From an uncultured Lewinella sp. (GTDB lineage Bacteria > Bacteroidota > Bacteroidia > Chitinophagales > Saprospiraceae): a stretch of 21,659 nucleotides of DNA. Below the pieces are notes generated by a model. It worked only from the letters and a program-made list of their open reading frames with translations, made no database searches and was not told where the DNA came from. How positions within the stretch are numbered: the stretch's first letter is position 1; every line of letters begins with the position of its first letter. The position numbers and the translations under genes are program-made. Location of the stretch: positions 1 to 21,659 of the forward strand of contig CALIGP010000360.1 in NCBI GenBank assembly GCA_938021455.1, written 5' to 3'. Positions 1 to 6,719 of this stretch are shown in pieces.

Positions 1-190
1 GAGGGCACGCTGCTGTGCAGCTGGGGGGAAGGTAGTCAGGTAGTCTTTTAGTCAGGTAGTCAAATAGTAGCTGCCGCGCGGGGGAGGGCACGCTGCTGTG
101 CAGCTGGGGGGAAGGTAGTCAGGTAGTCTTTTAGTCAGGTAGTAGCTGCCGCGCGGGGGAAGGCACGCTGCTTCGCCGCTGGAGTGAAGG
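1..190. repeat. Tandem intergenic repeat array
   Basis: Two near-identical units begin at positions 1 and 84; the first 60 bases of each are the same, after which the second unit lacks an 8-base piece. A degenerate third start lies at about 159-183. Each unit holds a small hairpin core (GCTGC-TGT-GCAGC), a G-rich stretch and a run of GTAGTC/TTTAGTC words. No credible reading frame crosses it. The same combination of GTAGTC words and a GCTGC hairpin recurs at 4923-4996, so this is a genome-dispersed intergenic module rather than a purely local duplication. Confidence 0.85.
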
Positions 191-191
191 G

Positions 192-1271
192 CTATCCAAG
201 CGACAGCAAAAAAGCCAGTGTATCCACCCCATCCGCATAATCCGCCAAACCGGGCTGCTGTGCTTCGCCGAAGGCGAAGGTGGGGAGGTCCGTCTCCAGA
301 AAATCCGGGCTGGCAGCTATTAGTTGAATTTCTTCCCGGCGAGTGTTTAGCTTTGCCTCGAGGGCAGCCTTATCATCGTAGGACTCAAAGTGCAGCGTAG
401 CGATTCGAGAAGTGATGGCTTTGTCTTCAAACAACATCAACGGACCAGTAAGGTGGAAGCTTACTTTGTTGAGGGTGGCCAGGGCGTAGTTATAATCAAA
501 GTTGTTCTTCCACTTCGTATGGTTTTGTATCTGTTTCCACTCGTGGAAGATTTCGAGCATCGGCTGGAAATCATAGCCCGTCGGAGCGTAGAGCTTAGAG
601 ACGTTGCGGCAGCCAAGGCCGAAGTACTGAAAGACATCACTGCCCAGTGCGCGCAGCTCTTCTTCTGTTTCCTGGCCGGAGAGTACCGCAACGGCGTTTC
701 GGTTTTTGCGAATGATGTTGGGCACTTTGGCGAAGTACTGCTCGAAATAGCGTGCGGAGTTATTGGAGCCGGTGGCAATGACGGCATCGTAATCTTTTAG
801 ATTGCCGACGATTTCGAAGTAGTCCGCTGCCCGTTCATCGAACTTAGCTAATAGTTGGAGCAGGTAAGGGAGAACGTATTCGTCTTTGCTGCTGAGCTTA
901 AGCATGGCCTTGTGGCCCGCAACGTAGACACAGAGAATGTCGTGAAAGCCAACGAGGGGGATGTTACCGGCCAGCACCAGGCCGACGGTCTTGCGGCCTT
1001 CGCCATTGGGGCCGGGTTGCGGCACGAAGCCCGGGCCGGCAATGGGGATGATCTTGTAGGCGTTGAGCCAGGCGGAGAGTTTGTCTTCCGCGAGGAATTC
1101 CTCGGTGATGGCCTTCAGGGAGGCTTGTTGCTTCTCCAGGGTGAACCAGCCGTTATTGAATTCTGTACGCGTTTGCAGGGCGGTAAGGAATTCGTCTTCG
1201 GGGCCGCTCAGGTGAGCGGCTAGTTGGTGGAGGGTGGAGAGGCGGTCTTGTAGGGTCATATTGAAAGTCAC
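192..1271 (-). CDS. Acyl-CoA reductase (LuxC family)
   Basis: The 359-residue product matches the LuxC/acyl-CoA reductase family, NAD(P)H enzymes of the aldehyde-dehydrogenase superfamily that reduce a fatty acyl thioester to the aldehyde. Visible marks are the glycine-rich cofactor segment VLAGNIPLVGFHD (about 99-111), the ATGSNNSARYF segment (about 166-176) and the expected catalytic cysteine in FGLGCRNVSK (C221). Length is typical for the short Bacteroidota version. The longest frame starts at GTG 1271, overlapping the toxin stop as GTGA; an ATG four codons further in (1259) is an equally good start. Neither has a clear ribosome site. It lies directly behind a toxin/antitoxin pair. The acyl substrate cannot be read from the sequence. 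Confidence 0.85.
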   Translation of the reverse strand: MTFNMTLQDRLSTLHQLAAHLSGPEDEFLTALQTRTEFNNGWFTLEKQQASLKAITEEFLAEDKLSAWLNAYKIIPIAGPGFVPQPGPNGEGRKTVGLVLAGNIPLVGFHDILCVYVAGHKAMLKLSSKDEYVLPYLLQLLAKFDERAADYFEIVGNLKDYDAVIATGSNNSARYFEQYFAKVPNIIRKNRNAVAVLSGQETEEELRALGSDVFQYFGLGCRNVSKLYAPTGYDFQPMLEIFHEWKQIQNHTKWKNNFDYNYALATLNKVSFHLTGPLMLFEDKAITSRIATLHFESYDDKAALEAKLNTRREEIQLIAASPDFLETDLPTFAFGEAQQPGLADYADGVDTLAFLLSLG

Positions 1272-1549
1272 AAATTTACGTCCTGGTTGCTACCAAGAAC
1301 CCTGATGATTATGATCTCCTGATCTACGATTTCATACCATAGCTGATGGTTAAACCGCCTGATGATCGCTCTTCGAAAATTATCTTCGACTACCTGCCAC
1401 AAGAATGGGTTAGACTCAAGGGAGGTGATACATTCTTGAATATGGAACAAAAAATCATGGCCCAATCCATTCTTTTGTTCTTCGAAGTACTGCCAGTTTC
1501 TGTCAATATCCCGTTGAGACTTAGGGGAAAGGACGCTACTAAACGCCAT
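1268..1549 (-). CDS. ParE/RelE-family toxin
   Basis: A 93-residue protein with the ParE pattern: an N-terminal LSPKSQRDIDRNWQYFEEQ helix segment, GLGHDFLFHIQECITSLESNP in the middle, then a basic strand FRRAIIRRF followed by LWYEIVDQEIIIIRVL. ParE toxins poison gyrase and RelE relatives cleave mRNA on the ribosome; sequence alone does not say which applies. The C-terminal basic H..R motif common in ParE is replaced by GSNQD, so activity may be altered. It overlaps the antitoxin gene by 11 bases and its TGA overlaps the possible GTG start of the acyl-CoA reductase, suggesting translational coupling. Confidence 0.82.
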   Translation of the reverse strand: MAFSSVLSPKSQRDIDRNWQYFEEQKNGLGHDFLFHIQECITSLESNPFLWQVVEDNFRRAIIRRFNHQLWYEIVDQEIIIIRVLGSNQDVNL

Positions 1550-1769
1550 AAGACAGGGCTTTCTTCATCCGGTCACGCAAAAAATCGTGTGCTATGGCAC
1601 CTTTCGTTGTGTCTTGCTGAAACTCTTCCCGACTGGCCTGTAGTGAGGCCAATAGTTCTGGTGATATCTGTTCGTCTACATTAATGATATCAATAGCCTT
1701 CTTTATCAGCTCTACCCGTTCTGATTTTGGTAGTTTCTGAATTGCCGATAAAATTTCATTAAAGCCCAT
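1539..1769 (-). CDS. Antitoxin of ParE-type module
   Basis: A 76-residue, strongly charged and probably helical protein directly upstream of and overlapping the ParE-like toxin. Its N-terminal part (EILSAIQKLPKSERVELIKKAI, about residues 5-26) resembles the addiction-module component family, which has the pattern LPxxERxEL. It has no obvious DNA-binding domain; the C-terminal half would be expected to wrap the toxin. A 7-bp inverted repeat lies 11 bases upstream of its start (1780-1796) and could be the site of autoregulation. The assignment rests on gene order plus the short N-terminal motif. Confidence 0.75.
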   Translation of the reverse strand: MGFNEILSAIQKLPKSERVELIKKAIDIINVDEQISPELLASLQASREEFQQDTTKGAIAHDFLRDRMKKALSYGV

Positions 1770-1779
1770 AACTAAGGAT

Positions 1780-1796
1780 TTATCTTGCTAAGATAA
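1780..1796. promoter_or_regulatory. Inverted repeat, possible TA operator
   Basis: TTATCTT-GCT-AAGATAA is a perfect 7-bp inverted repeat ending 11 bases ahead of the antitoxin ATG. A palindromic stretch AACGTTACCGGTT follows. Position and symmetry fit an autoregulatory operator for the toxin/antitoxin operon, but this is inference: no binding protein is identified and a chance hairpin is possible. Confidence 0.4.
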
Positions 1797-1859
1797 CGTT
1801 ACCGGTTGGGAATGGGTTGCCAAAGAGAGACGGAGTACTCTAGGAGAGAATAGATGGCA

Positions 1860-2357
1860 TCATACAAACAACTCCCGCATCTTCATAACATTACGCTCGG
1901 GGATGCCCTCCACGTCTGGGTAACCCGCTACGGCAGCGGCAACGCTGCCTACGCGTAAGAGTTGGAGGGTGGGGTAGGGCGCGCGGTTGGTGAGGTTGCC
2001 GGGGTCGTCTTCCGCGACGCCGTCGAAGGCGTAATCTGGATGGAAGTGAGCAAGCTGGACGAGCTCGTGGGCGTTGGCTTCAACGAGGGTGTCTTCGAAG
2101 GTGTAGACGAAATCCAGGAAGGTGTCAAAATCAGCTAGCGCATTGGGGAAAACCAACAGGGTGGTTTCAACGCTTTGCTCCTCTAACAAACCTTGCACCT
2201 GCGCCAGCGCCGCCATAAAACAGGGCTCAATATTATCATCTTCTATCTCGAGGAAAAGTACCTTGTCGTTCTGAAATGGTTTGGCCGCGAACGGGCAAAG
2301 CGCGTGGCGAATGACAAAGTCAGCTACCCATTGACGGGTGGTTTCGGCTGGACTCAT
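1860..2357 (-). CDS. DUF1415 family protein
   Basis: A 165-residue cytosolic protein that matches DUF1415, a family of unknown function common in proteobacteria and Bacteroidota. Characteristic segments are RHALCPFAAKP near residue 18 (C21), ETTLLVFPNALADFDTFLDF (about 64-83), LAHFHPDYAFDG (about 102-113), the NLTNRAPYP signature (about 121-129) and the C-terminal GIPERNV. Length is close to the usual size. Its ATG overlaps the stop codon of the upstream pseudouridine synthase as ATGA (2354-2357), so the two are translationally coupled. No reaction is known for the family. Confidence 0.85.
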   Translation of the reverse strand: MSPAETTRQWVADFVIRHALCPFAAKPFQNDKVLFLEIEDDNIEPCFMAALAQVQGLLEEQSVETTLLVFPNALADFDTFLDFVYTFEDTLVEANAHELVQLAHFHPDYAFDGVAEDDPGNLTNRAPYPTLQLLRVGSVAAAVAGYPDVEGIPERNVMKMRELFV

Positions 2358-3409
2358 GGATGAGGATCGCTTTGCTTCCGATTCTGGATGTAGTTGCGCC
2401 AGCGGTCAACCATGCTAGCCATATCCTCGGGCAAATCACTGTCAAATTTCATGCGCTCGCCAGTGACCGGGTGAGTGAAGGCAATACTTTTGGCGTGGAG
2501 TGCCTGACGCGGACAGAGGTCAAAACAGCGCTCGGCGAAGATGCGGAACTTGCTGTAGACGGTTCCCTTCAGAATACGATTTCCGCCGTAGCGGGCGTCG
2601 TTGAATAGTGGGTGGCCGATGTGCTTCATGTGCACGCGGATCTGGTGCGTACGCCCGGTTTCGAGCTTGAGCTCCAAGAGGCTGACATAATAGAGCCCCT
2701 CCAACGTTTTGTAGTGCGTGATGGCATGCTTGTGGCCTTCTTCGGGCTCTTCGTACACGCGGTATTTCTGGCGGTTTCTGGCGTCACGGCCAATGTGCGC
2801 ATCGATGGTGCCCGCCATCGGGTCGGGCTCGCTCCAGCAGACGGCCTGGTAGGTGCGTTCAATGCTGTGATCGAAAAATTGCTTTGCCAGATGAGTCATC
2901 GCCGCGTCGGTTTTGGCGATGATGAGCAAGCCGGAAGTGTCTTTATCAATTCGGTGTACGAGGCCAACGCGGCTTTCATCGTTACCCGCCAGGGTGGGGA
3001 GTTCGTCCTTATTAAGGTAGAAAGTAAGGGCGTTGACGAGCGTCCCGTCGCGGTGTCCAACGGCGGGATGGACGACCATACCCGGCGGTTTATGAACCAC
3101 CATGACCGCATCGTCTTCGTAGCGGATATCGAGGGGGATGTCCTGGGGGACGGGCCTTCCATCATCGTCTTCGGGCCGGTAGCGCGGGATCTCGACGGTA
3201 ATCAATTCACCGGGACTCAGCTTGTGGTTCACCTTCACCTCCTTGCCATCCACACGGATGGTCCCTTTCTTGATGCCGTTTTGCACCCGGTTGCGGCTCA
3301 CTTTCGGGAGCTTATCGGTAAGGAACTTGTCGATACGGAGCGGTTGCTGACCGGGATCAACGCGAATCTCCTGAGTTTCGATGTGATCGACGGGGTATTT
3401 TTCGGACAT
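2354..3409 (-). CDS. RluA-family 23S rRNA pseudouridine synthase (RluD-like)
   Basis: A 351-residue enzyme that isomerises uridine to pseudouridine in RNA; the RluD-like layout suggests 23S rRNA. An S4 RNA-binding domain spans about residues 23-75 (LRIDKFLTDKLPKVSRNRVQ then IRVDGKEVKVNHKL). The catalytic domain carries VVHKPPGMVVHP (about 104-114) and the family signature LVHRIDKDTSGLLIIAKT with catalytic Asp155, followed by GRTHQIRVHMKHIGHPLFND. The frame stays open to 3493, but ATG 3409 (MSEKYPVDH) is chosen because the extra 28 residues are low-complexity, basic and outside the family. It is first in a coupled pair with DUF1415. Confidence 0.9.
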   Translation of the reverse strand: MSEKYPVDHIETQEIRVDPGQQPLRIDKFLTDKLPKVSRNRVQNGIKKGTIRVDGKEVKVNHKLSPGELITVEIPRYRPEDDDGRPVPQDIPLDIRYEDDAVMVVHKPPGMVVHPAVGHRDGTLVNALTFYLNKDELPTLAGNDESRVGLVHRIDKDTSGLLIIAKTDAAMTHLAKQFFDHSIERTYQAVCWSEPDPMAGTIDAHIGRDARNRQKYRVYEEPEEGHKHAITHYKTLEGLYYVSLLELKLETGRTHQIRVHMKHIGHPLFNDARYGGNRILKGTVYSKFRIFAERCFDLCPRQALHAKSIAFTHPVTGERMKFDSDLPEDMASMVDRWRNYIQNRKQSDPHP

Positions 3410-3540
3410 TCTGCAAAGATAGGGGTTGGTTCGTTGGTCTTTTGGAATTTTGGTCTTTTGGGGCTGCCGCGTTTTATAGGGGGGGAGGTCCACTGTACAG
3501 CATAAAGTTATTCACGCATTCTATCATTCTCCCATTCATT

Positions 3541-3564
3541 TTTTGGCGCGGACGCGGGTGCAAG
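3541..3564 (-). repeat. Dispersed GCACC-GCG repeat, copy 1
   Basis: Read on the minus strand this is CTTGCACCCGCGTCCGCGCC followed by AAAA. Without gaps until the last base run it matches the coding copies at 5931 and 18098 except for two substitutions and one missing C. It lies in a divergent intergenic region. Confidence 0.7.
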
Positions 3565-3576
3565 GGGGAGTTTGTT

Positions 3577-3687
3577 GTAGCAGCGGCTTCAGCCGCTTGC
3601 TGGCAAGCGAAGCGCATTTGAAACAATATTACGCGCGCAAAGTCGCTACGCTCCCTTGCACGGTCACCGGCTGAAGCCGGCGTTACA
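3577..3687. repeat. Inverted pair of REP-like CGGCTTCAGCCG elements
   Basis: The left element (about 3577-3609) reads TGTAGCAGCGGCTTCAGCCG and continues with a CTTGC-TG-GCAAG hairpin. The right element (about 3665-3687), on the opposite strand, reads TGTAACGCCGGCTTCAGCCG. Each is itself nearly palindromic. Two oppositely oriented, self-palindromic copies about 55 bases apart resemble a bacterial interspersed mosaic (REP pair). No REP-associated transposase is in the window. Confidence 0.6.
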
Positions 3688-3741
3688 GATTAAACTTTTC
3701 TGGCGATCTTGCGGGCCAAATAAAAAAAGCTAAAATACCAA

Positions 3742-4926
3742 ATGACTATAACCTCCCTCTCCGTCCGCGACCCCAAAGTCCCCAATTTCAACCCGCCGCA
3801 CCAGGTACCATTGGTAGCTGCTTCGAGCTTCATTTTTGACTCCATCGAAGAAGGGATGGATATCTTTGACGGTAAGAAAAAGGGCCACATCTACGGCCGC
3901 TTCGGTAACCCGACGATTGATGCTGCCGCGAATAAGATTGCGGCATTGGAAGGATTTGGTTTGAAGAAAAAACCGGGAGGCCTGTTCTGTAGTTCCGGCA
4001 TGGCGGCAATTGCTACGGTCTTTCTGGGACTGGTAGAGCCCGGAGAGACGGTGCTTACCCAGGCAGATTTGTACGGAGGGACGACCAGTCTGCTGGAGCA
4101 ATTACATAAGCGAGGTATCAATACGGAAACTTGTGATCTGCGGGATAAAAAGGCGATCAAAGCCGCCTTCAAAGGCAACGACCGCATCCGGATGATCTAC
4201 GTGGAAACGCCGAGTAACCCGACCCTGCGGGTAACGGATCTTAAGCTGCTAGCGAAGATCGCCCATAAGAACAAGGCGCTGTTGGTGGCGGATAATACCT
4301 TCGCTACGCCCTTCATGCAACGACCATTGGCCTTTGGAGCGGACGTGGTCGTGCATTCCACCACCAAGTTTATCAACGGCAATGGGACGGGTATCGCCGG
4401 GGCCATCGTCTGCCGGGATGCGAAGCTGATGGCGGAGAAACTCCTACCCGTCTATCGTCTTTATGGTGGTAGCGGTAACCCCTGGGATGCCTGGCTGGTG
4501 CTCAACGGACTAAAGACCCTGCCTCTCCGCATGGAGCGGCACTCCGCTAACGCGCTTGCCGTAGCGAAATACCTCCAGAAGCATCCGAAGGTGAACTTAG
4601 TGAATTACCCTGGTCTGAAGGGACACCCCGACCGTAAGACGATTAAGAAACAGATGAGCCTGCACGGCGGAATGCTCAGTTTCGAGCTCAAGGGAGGGAC
4701 GAAGAAGGGGATGCAATTTATGAATCGGATCAAATTCTGTACACTGACCCCTACGCTTGGGGATGTGGATACGCTGGTGCTGCATCCGGCGACGATGAGC
4801 CATCGGGGCGTTGCCCCTGCCGTGCGCGCTGCGCACGGGATCAGCGACGGACTCATCCGCCTTAATGTCGGTGTAGAGCGCGTGGAGGACATCATTGCTG
4901 ATCTTAAGCAAGCGATTGAAGGGTAG
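3742..4926 (+). CDS. PLP-dependent trans-sulfuration enzyme (Cys/Met metabolism family)
   Basis: A 394-residue fold-type I PLP enzyme of the cystathionine gamma-synthase / methionine gamma-lyase / O-acylhomoserine sulfhydrylase family. Visible motifs are YGRFGNPT (Y51, R53, which bind phosphate of the neighbouring subunit's PLP), CSSGMAAI (about 83-90), YGGT with Y111 stacking on PLP, VETPSNPT (154-161), ADNTFATP with D184 for the ring nitrogen, and HSTTKF with the Schiff-base lysine K209. The C-terminal RLNVGVERVEDI motif is complete. Length is normal. Choice between lyase, synthase and sulfhydrylase cannot be made safely; the YxRxGNPT form occurs in lyases and synthases. It stands alone, with repeats on both sides. 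Confidence 0.88.
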   Translation: MTITSLSVRDPKVPNFNPPHQVPLVAASSFIFDSIEEGMDIFDGKKKGHIYGRFGNPTIDAAANKIAALEGFGLKKKPGGLFCSSGMAAIATVFLGLVEPGETVLTQADLYGGTTSLLEQLHKRGINTETCDLRDKKAIKAAFKGNDRIRMIYVETPSNPTLRVTDLKLLAKIAHKNKALLVADNTFATPFMQRPLAFGADVVVHSTTKFINGNGTGIAGAIVCRDAKLMAEKLLPVYRLYGGSGNPWDAWLVLNGLKTLPLRMERHSANALAVAKYLQKHPKVNLVNYPGLKGHPDRKTIKKQMSLHGGMLSFELKGGTKKGMQFMNRIKFCTLTPTLGDVDTLVLHPATMSHRGVAPAVRAAHGISDGLIRLNVGVERVEDIIADLKQAIEG

Positions 4927-4996
4927 TCGTCTTTTAGTTGGTAGTCTGGCAGAGCTACCGCTGTTTCAGAGCACGCTGCTGCGCAGCGGGCGGTAG
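4923..4996. repeat. Composite GTAGTC / GCTGC-hairpin intergenic module
   Basis: Just past the PLP-enzyme stop, GTAGTCGTCTTTTAGTTGGT is followed by CTACCGC and then GAGCACGCTGCTGCGCAGCG, which holds a GCTGC-TGC-GCAGC hairpin. Components are the same as in the tandem array at 1-190, about 4.9 kb away. The hairpin could act as a transcription terminator for the upstream gene, but there is no U-run, so repeat is the safer call. Confidence 0.6.
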
Positions 4997-5081
4997 GTTT
5001 AAAGTGTCGACCCAGGGGGAAACTGACTGGTCACCAACGTTCTAAACGGTCAGAAACGTCTTAGGGTTAAACACCTTATCT

Positions 5082-5834
5082 ATGCGTTGCCTGAATCTTT
5101 ATTTGATCACGTTGCTACTGGGGCTTGCTGTGGGACTTTCCGCACAGGCTAACCATTTTGATATTTCCCTCGCCGGAGGTACTACTGCCCTCTTAGAGGA
5201 TAATCGTGGTGATGGCTTAGCCGGGGCACTTAGCGTAAATTATCATATTAGCCTGGGGGAAAAAACATTCGTATTCGTAGGGGCTGGTCTGCAGTACGGC
5301 TCCCTACGGGATGCAACGGCGGGATTCATTCCTTGCGACTTTCCATTGGGCATTAAGGTGAGTACTTTCTCACAGTTGGAAACTTATACGACCCATAGCC
5401 TACAATACACCAATCAGTTGGGTATAGGGCGTCGTTTTGGGAATTTTGTGCTTCGGGGAAGCCTGTTACCTACTTATCTGTTACGAGACCAAATTGATTA
5501 TACCGAGGTGATTTCCTTTGATGGAAATGGACGACCAGATCGGGTGCTCGAAGCGAGTATAAAACCCGGCGAAAGAATTGCCGAAGGCACTACTGAGTTT
5601 ACCGTTGATTATTCTTCCCGCTTCCAGCTACAGGGAGACATAGAGGCCAATTATCAACTTTCTGACCGGTTTTCCATCGGTCTCAGCTATCGCTGTGGGT
5701 TAACGGATTACCGCCTGCAGAATAAGACTGTTTCGATCTGTGGGGTGGTGGGCTGTGATGAAGTTGATTTTGAAAGGAGTAGAATTGATGCCAGGTCTGG
5801 TAGCGGATTTTTGGGGCTGCGGTATAAATTATGA
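5082..5834 (+). CDS. Outer-membrane beta-barrel-like protein, paralog 1
   Basis: A 250-residue exported protein of unknown specific function. Residues 1-21 form a signal peptide ending LSA before Q22. The rest alternates short amphipathic strands and ends in the aromatic/hydrophobic GLRYKL, typical of small outer-membrane barrels. It is clearly paralogous to the next gene: shared blocks include FVGAGLQY, IPCDFPLG, LRGSLLPTYLLRD, TVDYSSRFQLQG, DRFSIGLSYR and IDARSGSGFLGLR. Cysteines in IPCDF and in ICGVVGC are kept in both copies, so disulfides are plausible. The pair is probably one operon (57 bases apart, with a hairpin between). No enzymatic motif is seen. Confidence 0.7.
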   Translation: MRCLNLYLITLLLGLAVGLSAQANHFDISLAGGTTALLEDNRGDGLAGALSVNYHISLGEKTFVFVGAGLQYGSLRDATAGFIPCDFPLGIKVSTFSQLETYTTHSLQYTNQLGIGRRFGNFVLRGSLLPTYLLRDQIDYTEVISFDGNGRPDRVLEASIKPGERIAEGTTEFTVDYSSRFQLQGDIEANYQLSDRFSIGLSYRCGLTDYRLQNKTVSICGVVGCDEVDFERSRIDARSGSGFLGLRYKL

Positions 5835-5839
5835 GGCGT

Positions 5840-5852
5840 TCGCCAACGGCGA
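5840..5852. other. Hairpin between the tandem barrel genes
   Basis: TCGCC-AAC-GGCGA is a 5-bp stem with a 3-base loop in the 57-base gap between the two paralogs. There is no following T-run, so it might be an mRNA processing or stabilising hairpin rather than a terminator. Support is weak. Confidence 0.3.
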
Positions 5853-5891
5853 GAGGACTGGACTACGTCCTAATCAGTAAACCCAAGAATT

Positions 5892-6641
5892 ATGGCCCGT
5901 TTTTTTACACTGCTTCTATTAACGCTACTCTGCACCTGCGTCAGCGCCCAAAAGCCCTCCCTTTCAGTTGTTGTCGAAAATGGTATTGCTGCGGCATTCA
6001 CCCCTGAAAGAGAAACGGGTGTGGCCTTTAATCTCGGACTGGAATACCAGCGCCCGATAGCCGCCAACTTCCATCTGTTTATGGGGGCAGGGCTACAATA
6101 CACCTCTTTTAAGGATCGGTCAAGGGGAGCAATTCCCTGTGATTTTCCGCTGGGAGACAAGGTGGTCACCTTCACGAATTCAGATCGCTATCAATTCAAT
6201 CGCTACGATGCAACGGTGAGCCTTGGGCTTGAAAAAAGGATGGGGAAACTTTCGCTGCGCGGAAGTCTAATCCCTGCCTACTTGTTGAGGGATCGTATTG
6301 ACGTTGAATTGCTCACCTATTTCTCTCAACCCAATCGCCCGGATAGCCGTGCCGAAGCGACCGTTAACCCGGGAGATAGCTTTATGAATGGAGGCCAGGA
6401 AGTTACCGTTGATTATTCCACCCGCTTTCAGTTACAGGGTGGGGTAGAAGCCCTTTATGCCGTGACGGACCGTTTCTCTTTGGGCCTCGGCTATCGCCGT
6501 AGCCTGACTAAATACGAATTGGAAACGAGATCAACCCTCACGGTATGTAGCGAGCTGAATTGTATCCCGGTTGAGGTTGATAACAGTTCCATTGATGCTC
6601 GCGCGGGAAGTGGATTTTTGGTGCTGCGGTTTAAACTCTAA
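5892..6641 (+). CDS. Outer-membrane beta-barrel-like protein, paralog 2
   Basis: A 249-residue tandem paralog of the preceding gene, with the same blocks (FMGAGLQY, IPCDFPLGDKV, LRGSLIPAYLLRD, TVDYSTRFQLQG, DRFSLGLGYRRSL, IDARAGSGFLVLRFKL) and conserved cysteines (IPCDF, VCSELNC). The signal peptide spans residues 1-20 and ends CTCVSA before Q21. That end is encoded by a copy of the dispersed DNA repeat (5931-5953), identical over 23 bases to the unrelated gene at 18062; paralog 1 ends its signal peptide differently (AVGLSAQ). An outer-membrane location is inferred from the signal peptide, strand pattern and C-terminal aromatic strand. Function is unknown. Confidence 0.7.
   Translation: MARFFTLLLLTLLCTCVSAQKPSLSVVVENGIAAAFTPERETGVAFNLGLEYQRPIAANFHLFMGAGLQYTSFKDRSRGAIPCDFPLGDKVVTFTNSDRYQFNRYDATVSLGLEKRMGKLSLRGSLIPAYLLRDRIDVELLTYFSQPNRPDSRAEATVNPGDSFMNGGQEVTVDYSTRFQLQGGVEALYAVTDRFSLGLGYRRSLTKYELETRSTLTVCSELNCIPVEVDNSSIDARAGSGFLVLRFKL
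5931..5953 (+). repeat. Dispersed GCACC-GCG repeat, copy 2 (inside a signal peptide)
   Basis: TGCACCTGCGTCAGCGCCCA followed by AAA. It is identical over 23 bases to 18098-18120 and reads in frame as CTCVSAQ. It belongs to the family with intergenic members at 3541, 9354, 10165, 13054 and 17961. Confidence 0.7.
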
Positions 6642-6672
6642 GTACGCGAACGAGAGAAGTTGGAAGACGCTG

Positions 6673-6703
6673 TTGCAAAATCCCACTAAAGGACTTAGCT
6701 TTG
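6673..6703 (+). promoter_or_regulatory. Bacteroidota-type promoter for the membrane/HTH/DUF4153 cassette
   Basis: TAGCTTTG at 6696-6703 matches the TAnnTTTG minus-7 consensus of Bacteroidota exactly. A TTG at 6673-6675 lies 20 bases upstream, the expected place for the minus-33 TTTG box. The ATG of the next gene is at 6720, giving a short leader. No transcript evidence is available. Confidence 0.5.
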
Positions 6704-6719
6704 CAATACAAAGCACTTT

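Larger units (their letters stand above)
3410..3741. other. Divergent intergenic region rich in repeats
   Basis: 332 bases between the divergent pseudouridine synthase and PLP-enzyme genes. It contains one copy of the dispersed GCACC/GCG repeat (3541-3564, minus orientation) and an inverted pair of CGGCTTCAGCCG elements (3577-3687). Promoters for both flanking genes should be here, but no clear TAnnTTTG box was found. Confidence 0.6.

Noticed and set aside
1..190. CRISPR array
   Set aside because: Only two full units in direct contact without unique spacers; the words are simple repeats and there are no cas genes.
2612..3505. Long plus-strand frame of 297 codons opposite the pseudouridine synthase
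   Set aside because: It is antisense to a gene with clear RluA and S4 motifs; its translation has no recognisable family pattern.
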